A DNA stretch of 64,000 nt. It comes from Sphingobium sp. AP49. GTDB taxonomy: Bacteria > Pseudomonadota > Alphaproteobacteria > Sphingomonadales > Sphingomonadaceae. The stretch is from the NCBI RefSeq assembly GCF_000281715.2, contig NZ_CP124576.1, forward strand, positions 2,549,501 through 2,613,500. Reading direction: 5' to 3'. The notes under the pieces are model-generated. The model was not told the DNA's origin and ran no database searches. It was given only the letters and a program-made list of their open reading frames with translations. Shown here piece after piece: positions 15,995 through 23,773 of this stretch. How positions within the stretch are numbered: position 1 is the stretch's first letter; every line of letters begins with the position of its first letter. The position numbers and the translations under genes are program-made.

Positions 15995-16773
15995 AAATCG
16001 ACCAGGGAGTGGCCGCCATCGTCACCGGCGGGGCATCGGGTCTGGGTGAGGCGACGGCCCGCGCCATCGCGGCGCAGGGCGCCAAGGTCGCGCTGTTCGA
16101 CTTCAACGAGGAAACCGGGACGAAGGTCGCAGCGGACATCGGCGGCACCTTCTGCAAGGTCGATGTCACCGACGAGGCCTCGGTCGATGCCGGCTTTGCC
16201 AAGGCGCGCGCCGCCCATGGCCAGGAGCGTATCCTGGTCAATTGCGCGGGCACCGGCAATGTCATCAAGACTGCCAGCCGCGACCGCGAGACCGGCGAGA
16301 TCAAGGCCTTCCCGACCGACCAGTTCGAACGGATCATCCAGATCAACCTGATCGGCACCTTCCGCTGCTGCGCCAAGTCGGCCGCCGGCATGCTGAGCCT
16401 CGATCCGCTGGAGGACAAGGCGCGCGGCGTCATCATCAACACCTCCAGCGCGGCGGCGGTCGACGGCCAGATCGGCCAGGCGGCCTATTCCGCGTCGAAG
16501 GGCGGCATCGTCAGCCTGACCCTGCCGATGGCGCGCGACCTGATGGGCGAAGGCATCCGCGTCAACGCGATCCTGCCCGGCATTTTCGACACGCCGCTGA
16601 TGGCGCGGGCCAGCGACAAGGTGCGCGATGCGCTGTCGGCCACCGTCCCCTTCCCCAAGCGTTTCGGCAAGCCCGAGGAGTTTGCCGCGATGGCGCTGGC
16701 GATGATCGAGAATGACTATTGGAACGGCGAATATGTGCGGCTCGACGGTGGCCTGCGCATGCCGCCGCGCTGA
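15991..16773 (+). CDS. SDR 3-hydroxyacyl-CoA dehydrogenase (HSD17B10-like)
   Basis: A 260-residue short-chain dehydrogenase. TGGASGLG (12-19) binds the cofactor, D37/F38 after the second strand suggest NAD, and S153, Y166 and K170 (YSASK) form the catalytic set. Its insertion-containing middle and the IVSLTLPMARDL segment resemble type-2 3-hydroxyacyl-CoA dehydrogenases. It would oxidise a 3-hydroxyacyl-CoA to the keto form for the thiolase. Start at 15991 is fixed by the 4-nt overlap with the CoA-transferase and by AAGGAGAGGA upstream. Confidence 0.9.
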   Translation: MKIDQGVAAIVTGGASGLGEATARAIAAQGAKVALFDFNEETGTKVAADIGGTFCKVDVTDEASVDAGFAKARAAHGQERILVNCAGTGNVIKTASRDRETGEIKAFPTDQFERIIQINLIGTFRCCAKSAAGMLSLDPLEDKARGVIINTSSAAAVDGQIGQAAYSASKGGIVSLTLPMARDLMGEGIRVNAILPGIFDTPLMARASDKVRDALSATVPFPKRFGKPEEFAAMALAMIENDYWNGEYVRLDGGLRMPPR

Positions 16774-16785
16774 GGGAGAAGGACG

Positions 16786-17652
16786 ATGTCCGAAGAAGCG
16801 CAGCCCGAATTCGTGACCTACAATGTGGTGGACGGCGTCGCCTGGGTGATGCTGAACCGCCCCCAATATGGCAATGCCCAGAATTACCGGCTGCTCGGCC
16901 AGCTTGACGATGCCTTCAAGCGCGCGGTCGAGGATGACGGGGTCAAGGTGATCGTGCTCGGTGGCGAGGGCAAGCATTTCTCCGCCGGCCATGACATCGG
17001 CACCCCGGACAAGGACAGCCACATGCCGCGCACGCGCACCAGCATGTGGTGGGACCACCTGAACAAGGGCGGCGCGGAACGCCAATATGTGCTGGAACAG
17101 GACGGCTATCTGGGCCTGTGCCGACGCTGGGCCGACATCCCCAAGCCGATGATCGCCATGGTGCAGGGCGCCTGCATCGCCGGCGGGCTGATGCTGGCTT
17201 GGGTCTGCGACCTCATCATCGCATCAGAAGATGCCTTCTTCCAGGATCCGGTGCAGCGCATGGCCCAGCCGGGGGTCGAATATTTCGCCCATGCCTTCGA
17301 ACTGCCGACACGCGTCGCGCGCGAACTGCTGCTGCTCGGCCGCCGCATGCCGGCCCAGCGCGCCTATAATTTCGGCATGGTGAACGAAATTTTCCCGCGC
17401 GAGACGCTGCGCGAGGAAGTGGCCAAGATCGCCGCCGAAATCGCCCAGCATGAACGGTTCGGCCTGGCCCTGACCAAGCAGGCGTTCAACTTCGTCGAGG
17501 ATGCGCGCGGCAAGCGGCAGGTGATGGACAGCGTGTTCCACATGCACCATCTCGCCCATGCCCATAATCAGCTGATGACCGGCAATCTGGTCGGCGGGCT
17601 GGATGCCAAGGCGATGGCATCGGCCAACAAGAAGCAGGCGGGGGAAGGATGA
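16786..17652 (+). CDS. Crotonase-family protein lacking both canonical catalytic glutamates
   Basis: A 288-residue crotonase fold protein (FSAGHDIG oxyanion-hole segment at 65-72; GACIAGG at 128-134). In enoyl-CoA hydratases the first catalytic Glu follows the GG of the second oxyanion motif (GGxEL); here it is GGLML. The second is in a PE pair; here it reads QDPVQ (153-157). The C-terminal tail is His-rich (HMHHLAHAH, about 252-260) and the central WWDH insertion is unusual. Simple hydration is therefore doubtful; hydrolytic ring opening, retro-Claisen or isomerase chemistry are possible. Overlaps the next gene by ATGA. Confidence 0.85.
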   Translation: MSEEAQPEFVTYNVVDGVAWVMLNRPQYGNAQNYRLLGQLDDAFKRAVEDDGVKVIVLGGEGKHFSAGHDIGTPDKDSHMPRTRTSMWWDHLNKGGAERQYVLEQDGYLGLCRRWADIPKPMIAMVQGACIAGGLMLAWVCDLIIASEDAFFQDPVQRMAQPGVEYFAHAFELPTRVARELLLLGRRMPAQRAYNFGMVNEIFPRETLREEVAKIAAEIAQHERFGLALTKQAFNFVEDARGKRQVMDSVFHMHHLAHAHNQLMTGNLVGGLDAKAMASANKKQAGEG

Positions 17653-19331
17653 GCGCGACCATGGAGATGGACAAGAATATCCTGGTCCTGCCCGATCTGC
17701 CGGCGCTGCTGTCCGGCGCAGCCGATGCCGCGCACGCCTTCGTCGCCGCCGCCCGCCCGCATGTGAAGGCGCGGATATGCAGCGAAAGCGGCAAGGTCGA
17801 TCGCGTCCTCGCCGATGTCGAGCAGCATGTCGTCCACGGCTTTGGCTGGTTCGCCGCCTATGCCGAAATGCTGCGCGAAGTCGCCAGTTGGGCGGCCAGT
17901 CTCGACGCGCAGGGCAGCTTTGGCGAGATAGAGGCGCTGCTCGCCCAGTTGCTCTTCGCCGAATATGGCGCGCAGATGCTGAGCGGCATCCCGATGAACC
18001 AGGGCGAGGTGATCCGCCCTACCGACCTGACCGACGATCTGTCCGCGCTCGACGCCCCGGCCCTGCGCACCCTCATTCGCAGCGGCGGTGGCCAAGCGGT
18101 GAAGAGCGCGATTGCCGGTCATCTGGCCGATGCGCGGGGCCGGGCGACGCTGGAAAATTGCGGCCTCGACGAAATGTTCGACATGGTGCGCGATCAGTTC
18201 TTCGCTTTGTCGAACGAGAAGGTCGCCCCCTTCGCCCATGAATGGCATCTCAAGGACGAACTCATCCCGCTGCCGCTGGTCCAGGAACTGGGCGAGATGG
18301 GCGTGTTCGGCATGACCATTCCCGAGGAATTTGGCGGCCTTGGCATGGGCAAGACCGCGATGTGCGTCGTGTCGGAAGAATTGTCCCGCGGCTGGATCGG
18401 CGTCGGCAGTCTCGCCACCCGGTCGGAAATCGCCGCAGAACTGATCCTGACCGGCGGCACCCCCGAGCAGAAGGCCCATTGGCTGCCGCAGATCGCCAAT
18501 GCCGCGATCCTGCCGACCGCCGTCTTCACAGAGCCTGACACCGGCTCCGATCTTGGCGCGCTGCGCACCCGCGCGACGCTTGCCGATGGCGAATATCGGG
18601 TCAGCGGCAACAAGACCTGGATCACCCATGCCGCCCGCGCCGACGTGATGACCCTGCTGGTCCGCACCGATCCCGACACCCGCAATTATAGCGGCCTGTC
18701 CATGCTGATCGCGCCCAAGCAGCGCGGCACGGTCGACGCCCCCTTCCCCACGCCGGGCATGAGCGGCGGCGAGATCGAGGTGATCGGCTATCGCGGCATG
18801 AAGGAATATGAGATCGGCTTCGACGATTTCCGCGTGCCGGCTGCTAATCTGCTCGGCGGGGTCGAGGGTCAAGGCTTCAAGCAGTTGATGGCGACCTTCG
18901 AGAGCGCCCGTATCCAGACCGCCGCCCGCGCCATCGGCGTCGCCCAGGCGGCGCTCGACATCGGCCTTTCCTATGCGCTCGACCGCAAGCAGTTCGGCCG
19001 GCCGATCTTCGACTTCCCCCGCGTCGCCAACAAGCTGGCGATGATGGCGGCGGAGATCATGGGCGGGCGCCAGCTCACCTATTTCGCCGCCCGGCGCAAG
19101 GATGAGGACCAACGCTGCGATCTGGAAGCCGGCATGGCCAAGCTGATCGGCGCGCGGGTCGCCTGGGCTGCGGCCGACAATGCGCTGCAGATCCATGGCG
19201 GCAACGGCTTCGCCACCGAATATCAGGTCAGCCGCCTGCTGGCCGACGCGCGCATCCTCAACATTTTCGAGGGCGCCGGCGAAATTCAGGCCCAGGTTAT
19301 CGCCCGCCGCCTGCTCGACGAAGGCAATTGA
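17649..19331 (+). CDS. mcd: (2S)-methylsuccinyl-CoA dehydrogenase
   Basis: A 560-residue ACAD with a roughly 160-residue N-terminal extension before the normal dehydrogenase core (DEMFDMVRDQFF onward). That extension, with segments such as GFGWFAAYAEMLRE and AQMLSGIPMNQGE, and the core motifs WHLKDELIPLPLVQE and AVFTEPDTGSDLGALRTRA are those of methylsuccinyl-CoA dehydrogenase of the ethylmalonyl-CoA pathway. NIFEGAGEIQ keeps the catalytic glutamate. It forms mesaconyl-C1-CoA. The usual partners crotonyl-CoA carboxylase/reductase and ethylmalonyl-CoA mutase are not in the window; the gene is translationally coupled to the crotonase instead. A paralogue with a related substrate is possible. 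Confidence 0.85.
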   Translation: MSATMEMDKNILVLPDLPALLSGAADAAHAFVAAARPHVKARICSESGKVDRVLADVEQHVVHGFGWFAAYAEMLREVASWAASLDAQGSFGEIEALLAQLLFAEYGAQMLSGIPMNQGEVIRPTDLTDDLSALDAPALRTLIRSGGGQAVKSAIAGHLADARGRATLENCGLDEMFDMVRDQFFALSNEKVAPFAHEWHLKDELIPLPLVQELGEMGVFGMTIPEEFGGLGMGKTAMCVVSEELSRGWIGVGSLATRSEIAAELILTGGTPEQKAHWLPQIANAAILPTAVFTEPDTGSDLGALRTRATLADGEYRVSGNKTWITHAARADVMTLLVRTDPDTRNYSGLSMLIAPKQRGTVDAPFPTPGMSGGEIEVIGYRGMKEYEIGFDDFRVPAANLLGGVEGQGFKQLMATFESARIQTAARAIGVAQAALDIGLSYALDRKQFGRPIFDFPRVANKLAMMAAEIMGGRQLTYFAARRKDEDQRCDLEAGMAKLIGARVAWAAADNALQIHGGNGFATEYQVSRLLADARILNIFEGAGEIQAQVIARRLLDEGN

Positions 19332-19337
19332 TGGGAA

Positions 19338-19371
19338 GGCTCCGTTCCGGCTCGTGCGCCGGGACGGTCCC
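19338..19371. terminator. Imperfect hairpin between convergent mcd and DUF2794 genes
   Basis: 14-nt arms GGCTCCGTTCCGGC / GCCGGGACGGTCCC with about three mismatches and a 6-nt loop, filling the gap between two converging genes. No T-tract. Possibly a weak bidirectional terminator. Confidence 0.35.
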
Positions 19372-19718
19372 TATTCCTCGACGATGCGCATCAGCTTGCG
19401 TTCGACCGGGGCCAGCACGCCCTGCAATTCCTGCCCGCGCTTGAGGACATGGCCCGCCTCACCTACCAGCGCCCACATGCCCTGACGGTTGCGCAAGGCC
19501 GGCCGTTTCTCGATGCGATATTCGGGCCGCTCGGCCGATCGGCGAAAGGCGGAGAAGATCGCCGCCTCACGCCCCATATCCATGGCATAGTCGCGCCAGT
19601 GACCGGCGGCCACCATGCGCCCGTATAAATCCATGATCCGCTGCAATTCCAGCCTGTCGAACCCGACCTGGCCCTGCTGCTGGCCATTGGGTGTGGGGAA
19701 CGGCGTCACATTGGACAT
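19371..19718 (-). CDS. DUF2794 family protein
   Basis: A 115-residue soluble protein of the DUF2794 family, widespread in Alphaproteobacteria and without known function. Recognised by the pattern FDRLELQRIMDLYGRMV (20-36) followed by WRDYAMD, YRIEKRP, RNRQGMWAL and HVLKRGQEL. Start ATG overlaps the cysE stop codon by one base (19718), so it is expressed with cysE. Nothing in the sequence suggests a catalytic motif. Confidence 0.85.
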   Translation of the reverse strand: MSNVTPFPTPNGQQQGQVGFDRLELQRIMDLYGRMVAAGHWRDYAMDMGREAAIFSAFRRSAERPEYRIEKRPALRNRQGMWALVGEAGHVLKRGQELQGVLAPVERKLMRIVEE

Positions 19719-20434
19719 CAGGCCCGGCCGCGCTCCTTGAACATGGCCAGGTCATCCGCCGGCAACGCGGGCTTCTGCTTTTCCGCGAGCAATTCGGCCA
19801 ATCGCTTCTGCAACTGCTCGATTTCGCACTGGAGCATTTCCAATTTCTGCTTTTCCGGATCGAAACAGTCCGAGCATGGCGTGCCATAGGGCAGGAAGTC
19901 GCGCTGATAGGCGGTAACGTCGACCAGCATGGCGCGGGCCGGGATGCCGACCATCGTCGCGCCCTCGGCCACGTCCTTGGTCACCACAGCATTGGCGCCG
20001 ACGCGCGCGCGCGCGCCGACATGGATCGGTCCCAGCACCTGCGCGCCGGACCCGACGATCACGCCGTTCGCCAGCGTCGGATGCCGCTTGCCGGCAATGC
20101 CGTTGGCCGGATCCGTGCCGCCCAGCGTCACATTCTGATAGAGCGTCACATCATCACCGATCACCGCCGTTTCGCCGATCACGGTAAAGCCATGGTCGAT
20201 AAAGAAACGCCGGCCGATCTGTGCCCCGGGATGAATGTCGTTGCCGGTCAGGAAGCGCGAAAGGTGATTGATCGCACGCGCCATGAAGTAGAAGCGTGCC
20301 CGATAGAGCCGATGCGCCACCCGATGAAAGGCCAGCGACCAGACGCCTGGATAAAGCAGGATTTCCGCGCGCGACCGCGGCGCAGGGTCGCGTGACTTGA
20401 CCGAATCCAGATAGGCGATGAGGTTACGCAGCAT
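19718..20434 (-). CDS. cysE: Serine O-acetyltransferase
   Basis: A 238-residue left-handed beta-helix acetyltransferase of the short EpsC/CysE type. The N-terminal helical part is followed by hexapeptide repeats (GAQIGRRFFIDHG, GETAVIGDDVTLYQNVTLGG) and the GKRHPTLANGVIVGSGAQVLG block containing the catalytic HP pair. It makes O-acetylserine from serine and acetyl-CoA, the first step of cysteine synthesis. The C-terminus carries an extra CSDC pair and a Glu/Lys-rich coiled tail. Coupled to DUF2794 and divergent from a TSUP-family transporter. Confidence 0.93.
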   Translation of the reverse strand: MLRNLIAYLDSVKSRDPAPRSRAEILLYPGVWSLAFHRVAHRLYRARFYFMARAINHLSRFLTGNDIHPGAQIGRRFFIDHGFTVIGETAVIGDDVTLYQNVTLGGTDPANGIAGKRHPTLANGVIVGSGAQVLGPIHVGARARVGANAVVTKDVAEGATMVGIPARAMLVDVTAYQRDFLPYGTPCSDCFDPEKQKLEMLQCEIEQLQKRLAELLAEKQKPALPADDLAMFKERGRA

Positions 20435-20622
20435 CGAAACGTCCCTGAACAGGCCCGCCCAATCGACGTGCCCCTTTTTCCCTGTTGATCACAACATAGA
20501 GATAAAGCGGCGATTTTTCCAGAGAGCGCGGTATTTCGCCTTCATTCAGCAAAACAGAAACTTGCTTGGCAGCGCGATATATTCCAATCATTGCAGTAGA
20601 CAATTCAAGCAAAGGTTTGTGG

Positions 20623-21396
20623 ATGATCGACACTCTCATCGCCCATTTCGATGAAATCTTGCCCTTCATCCTCATCGGCTTCGGCGCGCAGATTATCGAC
20701 GGTGCGCTGGGCATGGCCTATGGCGTGATCTCCAGTACCCTGCTGCTCGCCATGGGCGTGCCGCCCAGCCGCGCATCGGCCAGCGTGCACGCGGCGGAAA
20801 CCTTCACCACAGGTGTCTCGGCCATCAGCCATATTCTCCATCGCAATGTCGACTGGGGCCTGTTCGCCCGCCTCGTCATCCCCGGGGTGATTGGTGGCGT
20901 GGCCGGTGCCTATCTGCTCTCCAATATCGACGGCGCGATCATCAAACCCTTCGTCCAATTCTATCTTGCCGGGATCGGTGTCTATCTTATCTGGCGCGGT
21001 TTCCATTTCCCGCCGCACAGCAAGAGCCCGAAATGGGTGGCCCCGCTTGGCCTGGTCGGCGGCTTCATGGATGCTTCGGGCGGCGGGGGCTGGGGGCCGG
21101 TCGTGACCTCCAACCTGCTGATCCAGGGATCGAGTCCGCGGCACACCATCGGCACAGTCAACAGCGTCGAATTCATCCTGACCCTGTCGATCAGCCTGAC
21201 CTTCCTGTTCCACCTCGGCTGGGAAACCTTCACCACCTACACTATCGGCCTACTCATTGGCGGCGTGGTTGCCGCCCCCTTCGGCGCCATGCTGGCCCGC
21301 CATGTGGCACCTAAGGTCCTGTTCGTGGCGGTCGGCATCATCCTCACCCTGACGTCCGCCTTCGGCGTTGCCAAATGGCTTGGATATATCGGATAA
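20623..21396 (+). CDS. TSUP/TauE-SafE family membrane transporter
   Basis: A 257-residue membrane protein with about seven to eight hydrophobic helices and the paired glycine-rich motifs FGAQIIDGALGMAYG and LVGGFMDASGGGGWGP typical of sulfite exporter TauE/SafE permeases. The start at 20623 is 7 nt after AAAGG. Family members move sulfite, sulfoacetate or other small anions. Standing between cysE (divergent) and oxyR (39 nt downstream, same strand), it may export sulfite or sulfur metabolites; this is inference from neighbours. Confidence 0.88.
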   Translation: MIDTLIAHFDEILPFILIGFGAQIIDGALGMAYGVISSTLLLAMGVPPSRASASVHAAETFTTGVSAISHILHRNVDWGLFARLVIPGVIGGVAGAYLLSNIDGAIIKPFVQFYLAGIGVYLIWRGFHFPPHSKSPKWVAPLGLVGGFMDASGGGGWGPVVTSNLLIQGSSPRHTIGTVNSVEFILTLSISLTFLFHLGWETFTTYTIGLLIGGVVAAPFGAMLARHVAPKVLFVAVGIILTLTSAFGVAKWLGYIG

Positions 21397-21435
21397 AACG
21401 CTTATATCTGGATTTCTAATTCAGGAATCCGATCA

Positions 21436-22365
21436 ATGTCGAATTACATGCCCACGCTCAAACAGCTGCAATATCTCGTTGCGCTGAAGGAACATGGCCA
21501 TTTCGGTAAGGCCGCCGACAGTTGTTATGTCACCCAATCAACCCTGTCGGCGGGCATCCGCGAACTGGAATCGTTGATCGGCGTGACCTTGGTCGAACGG
21601 ACCCGCCGTGTCGTCCGCTTCACGGCACTGGGCGACCGTATCGTGGAAAAGGCGCATCGCGTCCTGCGCGAGGCGGAGGAACTCGCTGCCATCGCCGAAG
21701 CATCGGGCAAGCCGTTGACGGGCGAACTGCGCATGAGCGTCATCCCGACGATCGCCCCCTTTTTGTTGCCACGTCTTCTGCCGCGCCTGCGCGCGGACCG
21801 GCCGGAGTTGAAGCTCTATTTGCGTGAGGAAACCACGCAGGCGGCGATTGATTCGCTGCGCCACGGCAATGTCGATTGCGTGCTGATGGCCCTGCCCTAT
21901 CCGACCGGCGAACTGGACAGCGAGATCCTGTTCCAGGATCCGCTCTACGTGGCTTTCCCCCGCGACGATCCGACCAATCCGCCCGAATGGATCAAGCCGG
22001 AGATGATCGACGAGAACAAACTGCTGCTGCTGGAGGACGGGCATTGCCTGAAGGACCATGCGCTCGCCGCCTGCAACCGTCCGGACCTGCGCGCAAGCGC
22101 GACGATGATGGGCACTTCGCTCCATACGCTGATCCAGATGGTCGACAATGGCCTTGGAGTCACCATGCTGCCCGAAATGGCGCTGGCCGGCGGCATATTG
22201 GAACATACCAACATCACCGCACGCCCGCTTCAATCCGATCATGCCTGGCGCGATATCGCGCTTGTCTGGCGCAAGAACAGTCCGCGCGAGAAGGAATTCC
22301 ATCTGCTGGCAGAGATATTGCGCGATGCGTCTAACCATCCGACGATCACCGCCAACGCGGCCTGA
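21436..22365 (+). CDS. oxyR: Hydrogen peroxide-sensing LysR regulator OxyR
   Basis: A 309-residue LysR-family protein. The winged helix-turn-helix is at about 7-65. The effector domain contains LLLEDGHCLKDHAL..C with C204 and C213, the same nine-residue spacing as the redox-active Cys199/Cys208 pair of E. coli OxyR, followed by the conserved TSLHTLIQMVDNGLGVTMLP segment. Peroxide oxidises the pair to a disulfide and turns on catalase and peroxiredoxin genes; none of these lies nearby. It follows the TSUP gene by 39 nt and is convergent with moaE. Confidence 0.95.
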   Translation: MSNYMPTLKQLQYLVALKEHGHFGKAADSCYVTQSTLSAGIRELESLIGVTLVERTRRVVRFTALGDRIVEKAHRVLREAEELAAIAEASGKPLTGELRMSVIPTIAPFLLPRLLPRLRADRPELKLYLREETTQAAIDSLRHGNVDCVLMALPYPTGELDSEILFQDPLYVAFPRDDPTNPPEWIKPEMIDENKLLLLEDGHCLKDHALAACNRPDLRASATMMGTSLHTLIQMVDNGLGVTMLPEMALAGGILEHTNITARPLQSDHAWRDIALVWRKNSPREKEFHLLAEILRDASNHPTITANAA

Positions 22366-22370
22366 CTCGT

Positions 22371-22814
22371 CTAGCGATCCCAGTCCCGTATCCTGGCATC
22401 GTCTTCCGACCGGGGCGCTATCCATTCCCCCGCGCGATCAGCATGATGCGCCTTCTTCCAAAAGGGCGCACACGATTTCAGCCAGTCGATAAGGAAGGCG
22501 CAGCTTTCCAGTGCTGCCACCCGGTGGCGGGATGTGGTGCCGACAAAGACGATCCGCTCACCCGGAACCAGCCGTCCATGGCGATGCAGGATGGACAGGC
22601 CCAGCAGAGGCCAGCGTGCCAACGCCATGTCCGCAATGCGTTCGACCTGAATCTGCGTCATGGCGGGATAATGTTCCAGTTCCAGCGCGATCAGGTCACC
22701 CTCTGCGCGCACTATACCGGTAAAGCTTGCCACAGCGCCACCGCCCAACGCCTCCAGCGCCGCCAGTTCGGCCCCGACATCAAAGTCCGCCGCCTGGATG
22801 GCGATCCGCTTCAC
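22371..22814 (-). CDS. moaE: Molybdopterin synthase catalytic subunit
   Basis: A 147-residue MoaE protein. GAVASFTGIVR, the HRHGRLVPGE segment, TSRHRVAALESCAFLIDWLK and the catalytic-site lysines in APFWKKAHH are visible. With MoaD it inserts two sulfurs into precursor Z (cyclic pyranopterin) to make molybdopterin. Its start overlaps the moaD stop (ATGA at 22811-22814). The order pgsA-moaD-moaE on the minus strand suggests a single transcript. Confidence 0.95.
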   Translation of the reverse strand: MKRIAIQAADFDVGAELAALEALGGGAVASFTGIVRAEGDLIALELEHYPAMTQIQVERIADMALARWPLLGLSILHRHGRLVPGERIVFVGTTSRHRVAALESCAFLIDWLKSCAPFWKKAHHADRAGEWIAPRSEDDARIRDWDR

Positions 22815-23071
22815 CCGCCGGTGACCGGAGGAAACAACGCAAGCTCTCGCGCGCTGCCTATCAATGCATCCAGTCCGACAAATTGCTGGTCCAACGCAGC
22901 CCGCAGCCGGGCCGGATCGCCCAGCGCCTCGGCATAGCCCCCACCACGGGCCGCCAGCCGTGCAACCAGTGCGCCGACCGTCTCCTTCTGCGCCACGGAC
23001 TCAAGACGCTCCTCGTCCAGGCCGATGGCTTCACGCACCCATGCGAAATAGACCAGCGTCAATCCCGTCAT
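22811..23071 (-). CDS. moaD: Molybdopterin synthase sulfur carrier subunit
   Basis: An 86-residue ubiquitin-fold protein ending in VTGG, the Gly-Gly tail that is adenylated and thiocarboxylated before sulfur transfer. LTLVYFAWVREAIGLDEE is the typical first strand and helix. ATG 23071 is 5 nt after the pgsA stop codon; a longer frame to 23248 lies inside pgsA and is rejected. Forms the heterotetramer with MoaE encoded directly downstream. Confidence 0.93.
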   Translation of the reverse strand: MTGLTLVYFAWVREAIGLDEERLESVAQKETVGALVARLAARGGGYAEALGDPARLRAALDQQFVGLDALIGSARELALFPPVTGG

Positions 23072-23076
23072 ATCGA

Positions 23077-23640
23077 TCAATCCATGTGCTTGATGCCGAC
23101 GCGCAGATAATCCCACCCGGTGATCAGCGTCAAAATGGCGGCTGCCCACAGGGTGACGATACCCACGCTCTGCACGAACGGGAATTGTGGCACCGCACCG
23201 GCCAGGATCAGCGCACCCAGCGCGACGATCTGGAAAGTGGTCTTCCACTTCGCCAGACGCGATACCGGGACCGATACCTGAAGCCCGGCGAGAAATTCGC
23301 GCAGCCCCGACACCGCGATCTCGCGCAGCAGGATGATCATCGCGGCCGCGATATGGATTCCCATGATGTCGCGCGTTGCGGCCAGCATCAGGATCACCGC
23401 GCCGACCATGATCTTGTCCGCGATCGGGTCCAGAAACACCCCCAGCTTCGACACCGCGCCCTGCGCCCGCGCCAGATAGCCGTCAAAATAGTCGGTGACG
23501 CCCATCAGGCAATATAGTGCAAAGGCCAGTGCATAGCCGGTGGTCCAGCGCGCGCCCATCTCTCCCGGCCATAGCAGGGCAACGAGCAACGGCACGGTGA
23601 TGATGCGCGAAAGCGTCAGCAAATTGGGAAGCGTCAGCAT
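23077..23640 (-). CDS. pgsA: CDP-diacylglycerol-glycerol-3-phosphate phosphatidyltransferase
   Basis: A 187-residue integral membrane enzyme. The CDP-alcohol phosphotransferase motif DYFDGYLARAQGAVSKLG..LDPIADK gives all the conserved Asp, Gly and Arg positions (D-x2-DG-x2-AR-x8-G-x3-D-x3-D), surrounded by four to five hydrophobic helices. It makes phosphatidylglycerophosphate, the first committed step to phosphatidylglycerol and cardiolipin. First gene of the pgsA-moaD-moaE transcript. Confidence 0.95.
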   Translation of the reverse strand: MLTLPNLLTLSRIITVPLLVALLWPGEMGARWTTGYALAFALYCLMGVTDYFDGYLARAQGAVSKLGVFLDPIADKIMVGAVILMLAATRDIMGIHIAAAMIILLREIAVSGLREFLAGLQVSVPVSRLAKWKTTFQIVALGALILAGAVPQFPFVQSVGIVTLWAAAILTLITGWDYLRVGIKHMD

Positions 23641-23773
23641 CTGGGCGAACTGCCACAGTCAGGCATCGCGCACAAGCTGTGCGAGCCGGCATATGCACAG
23701 GAAATTGGACAGGCCCGCCTGCAACGGCTAGACCGCCCCCCGGTCGTCCACAGCGAAAAGCCTATAAGCGGAT

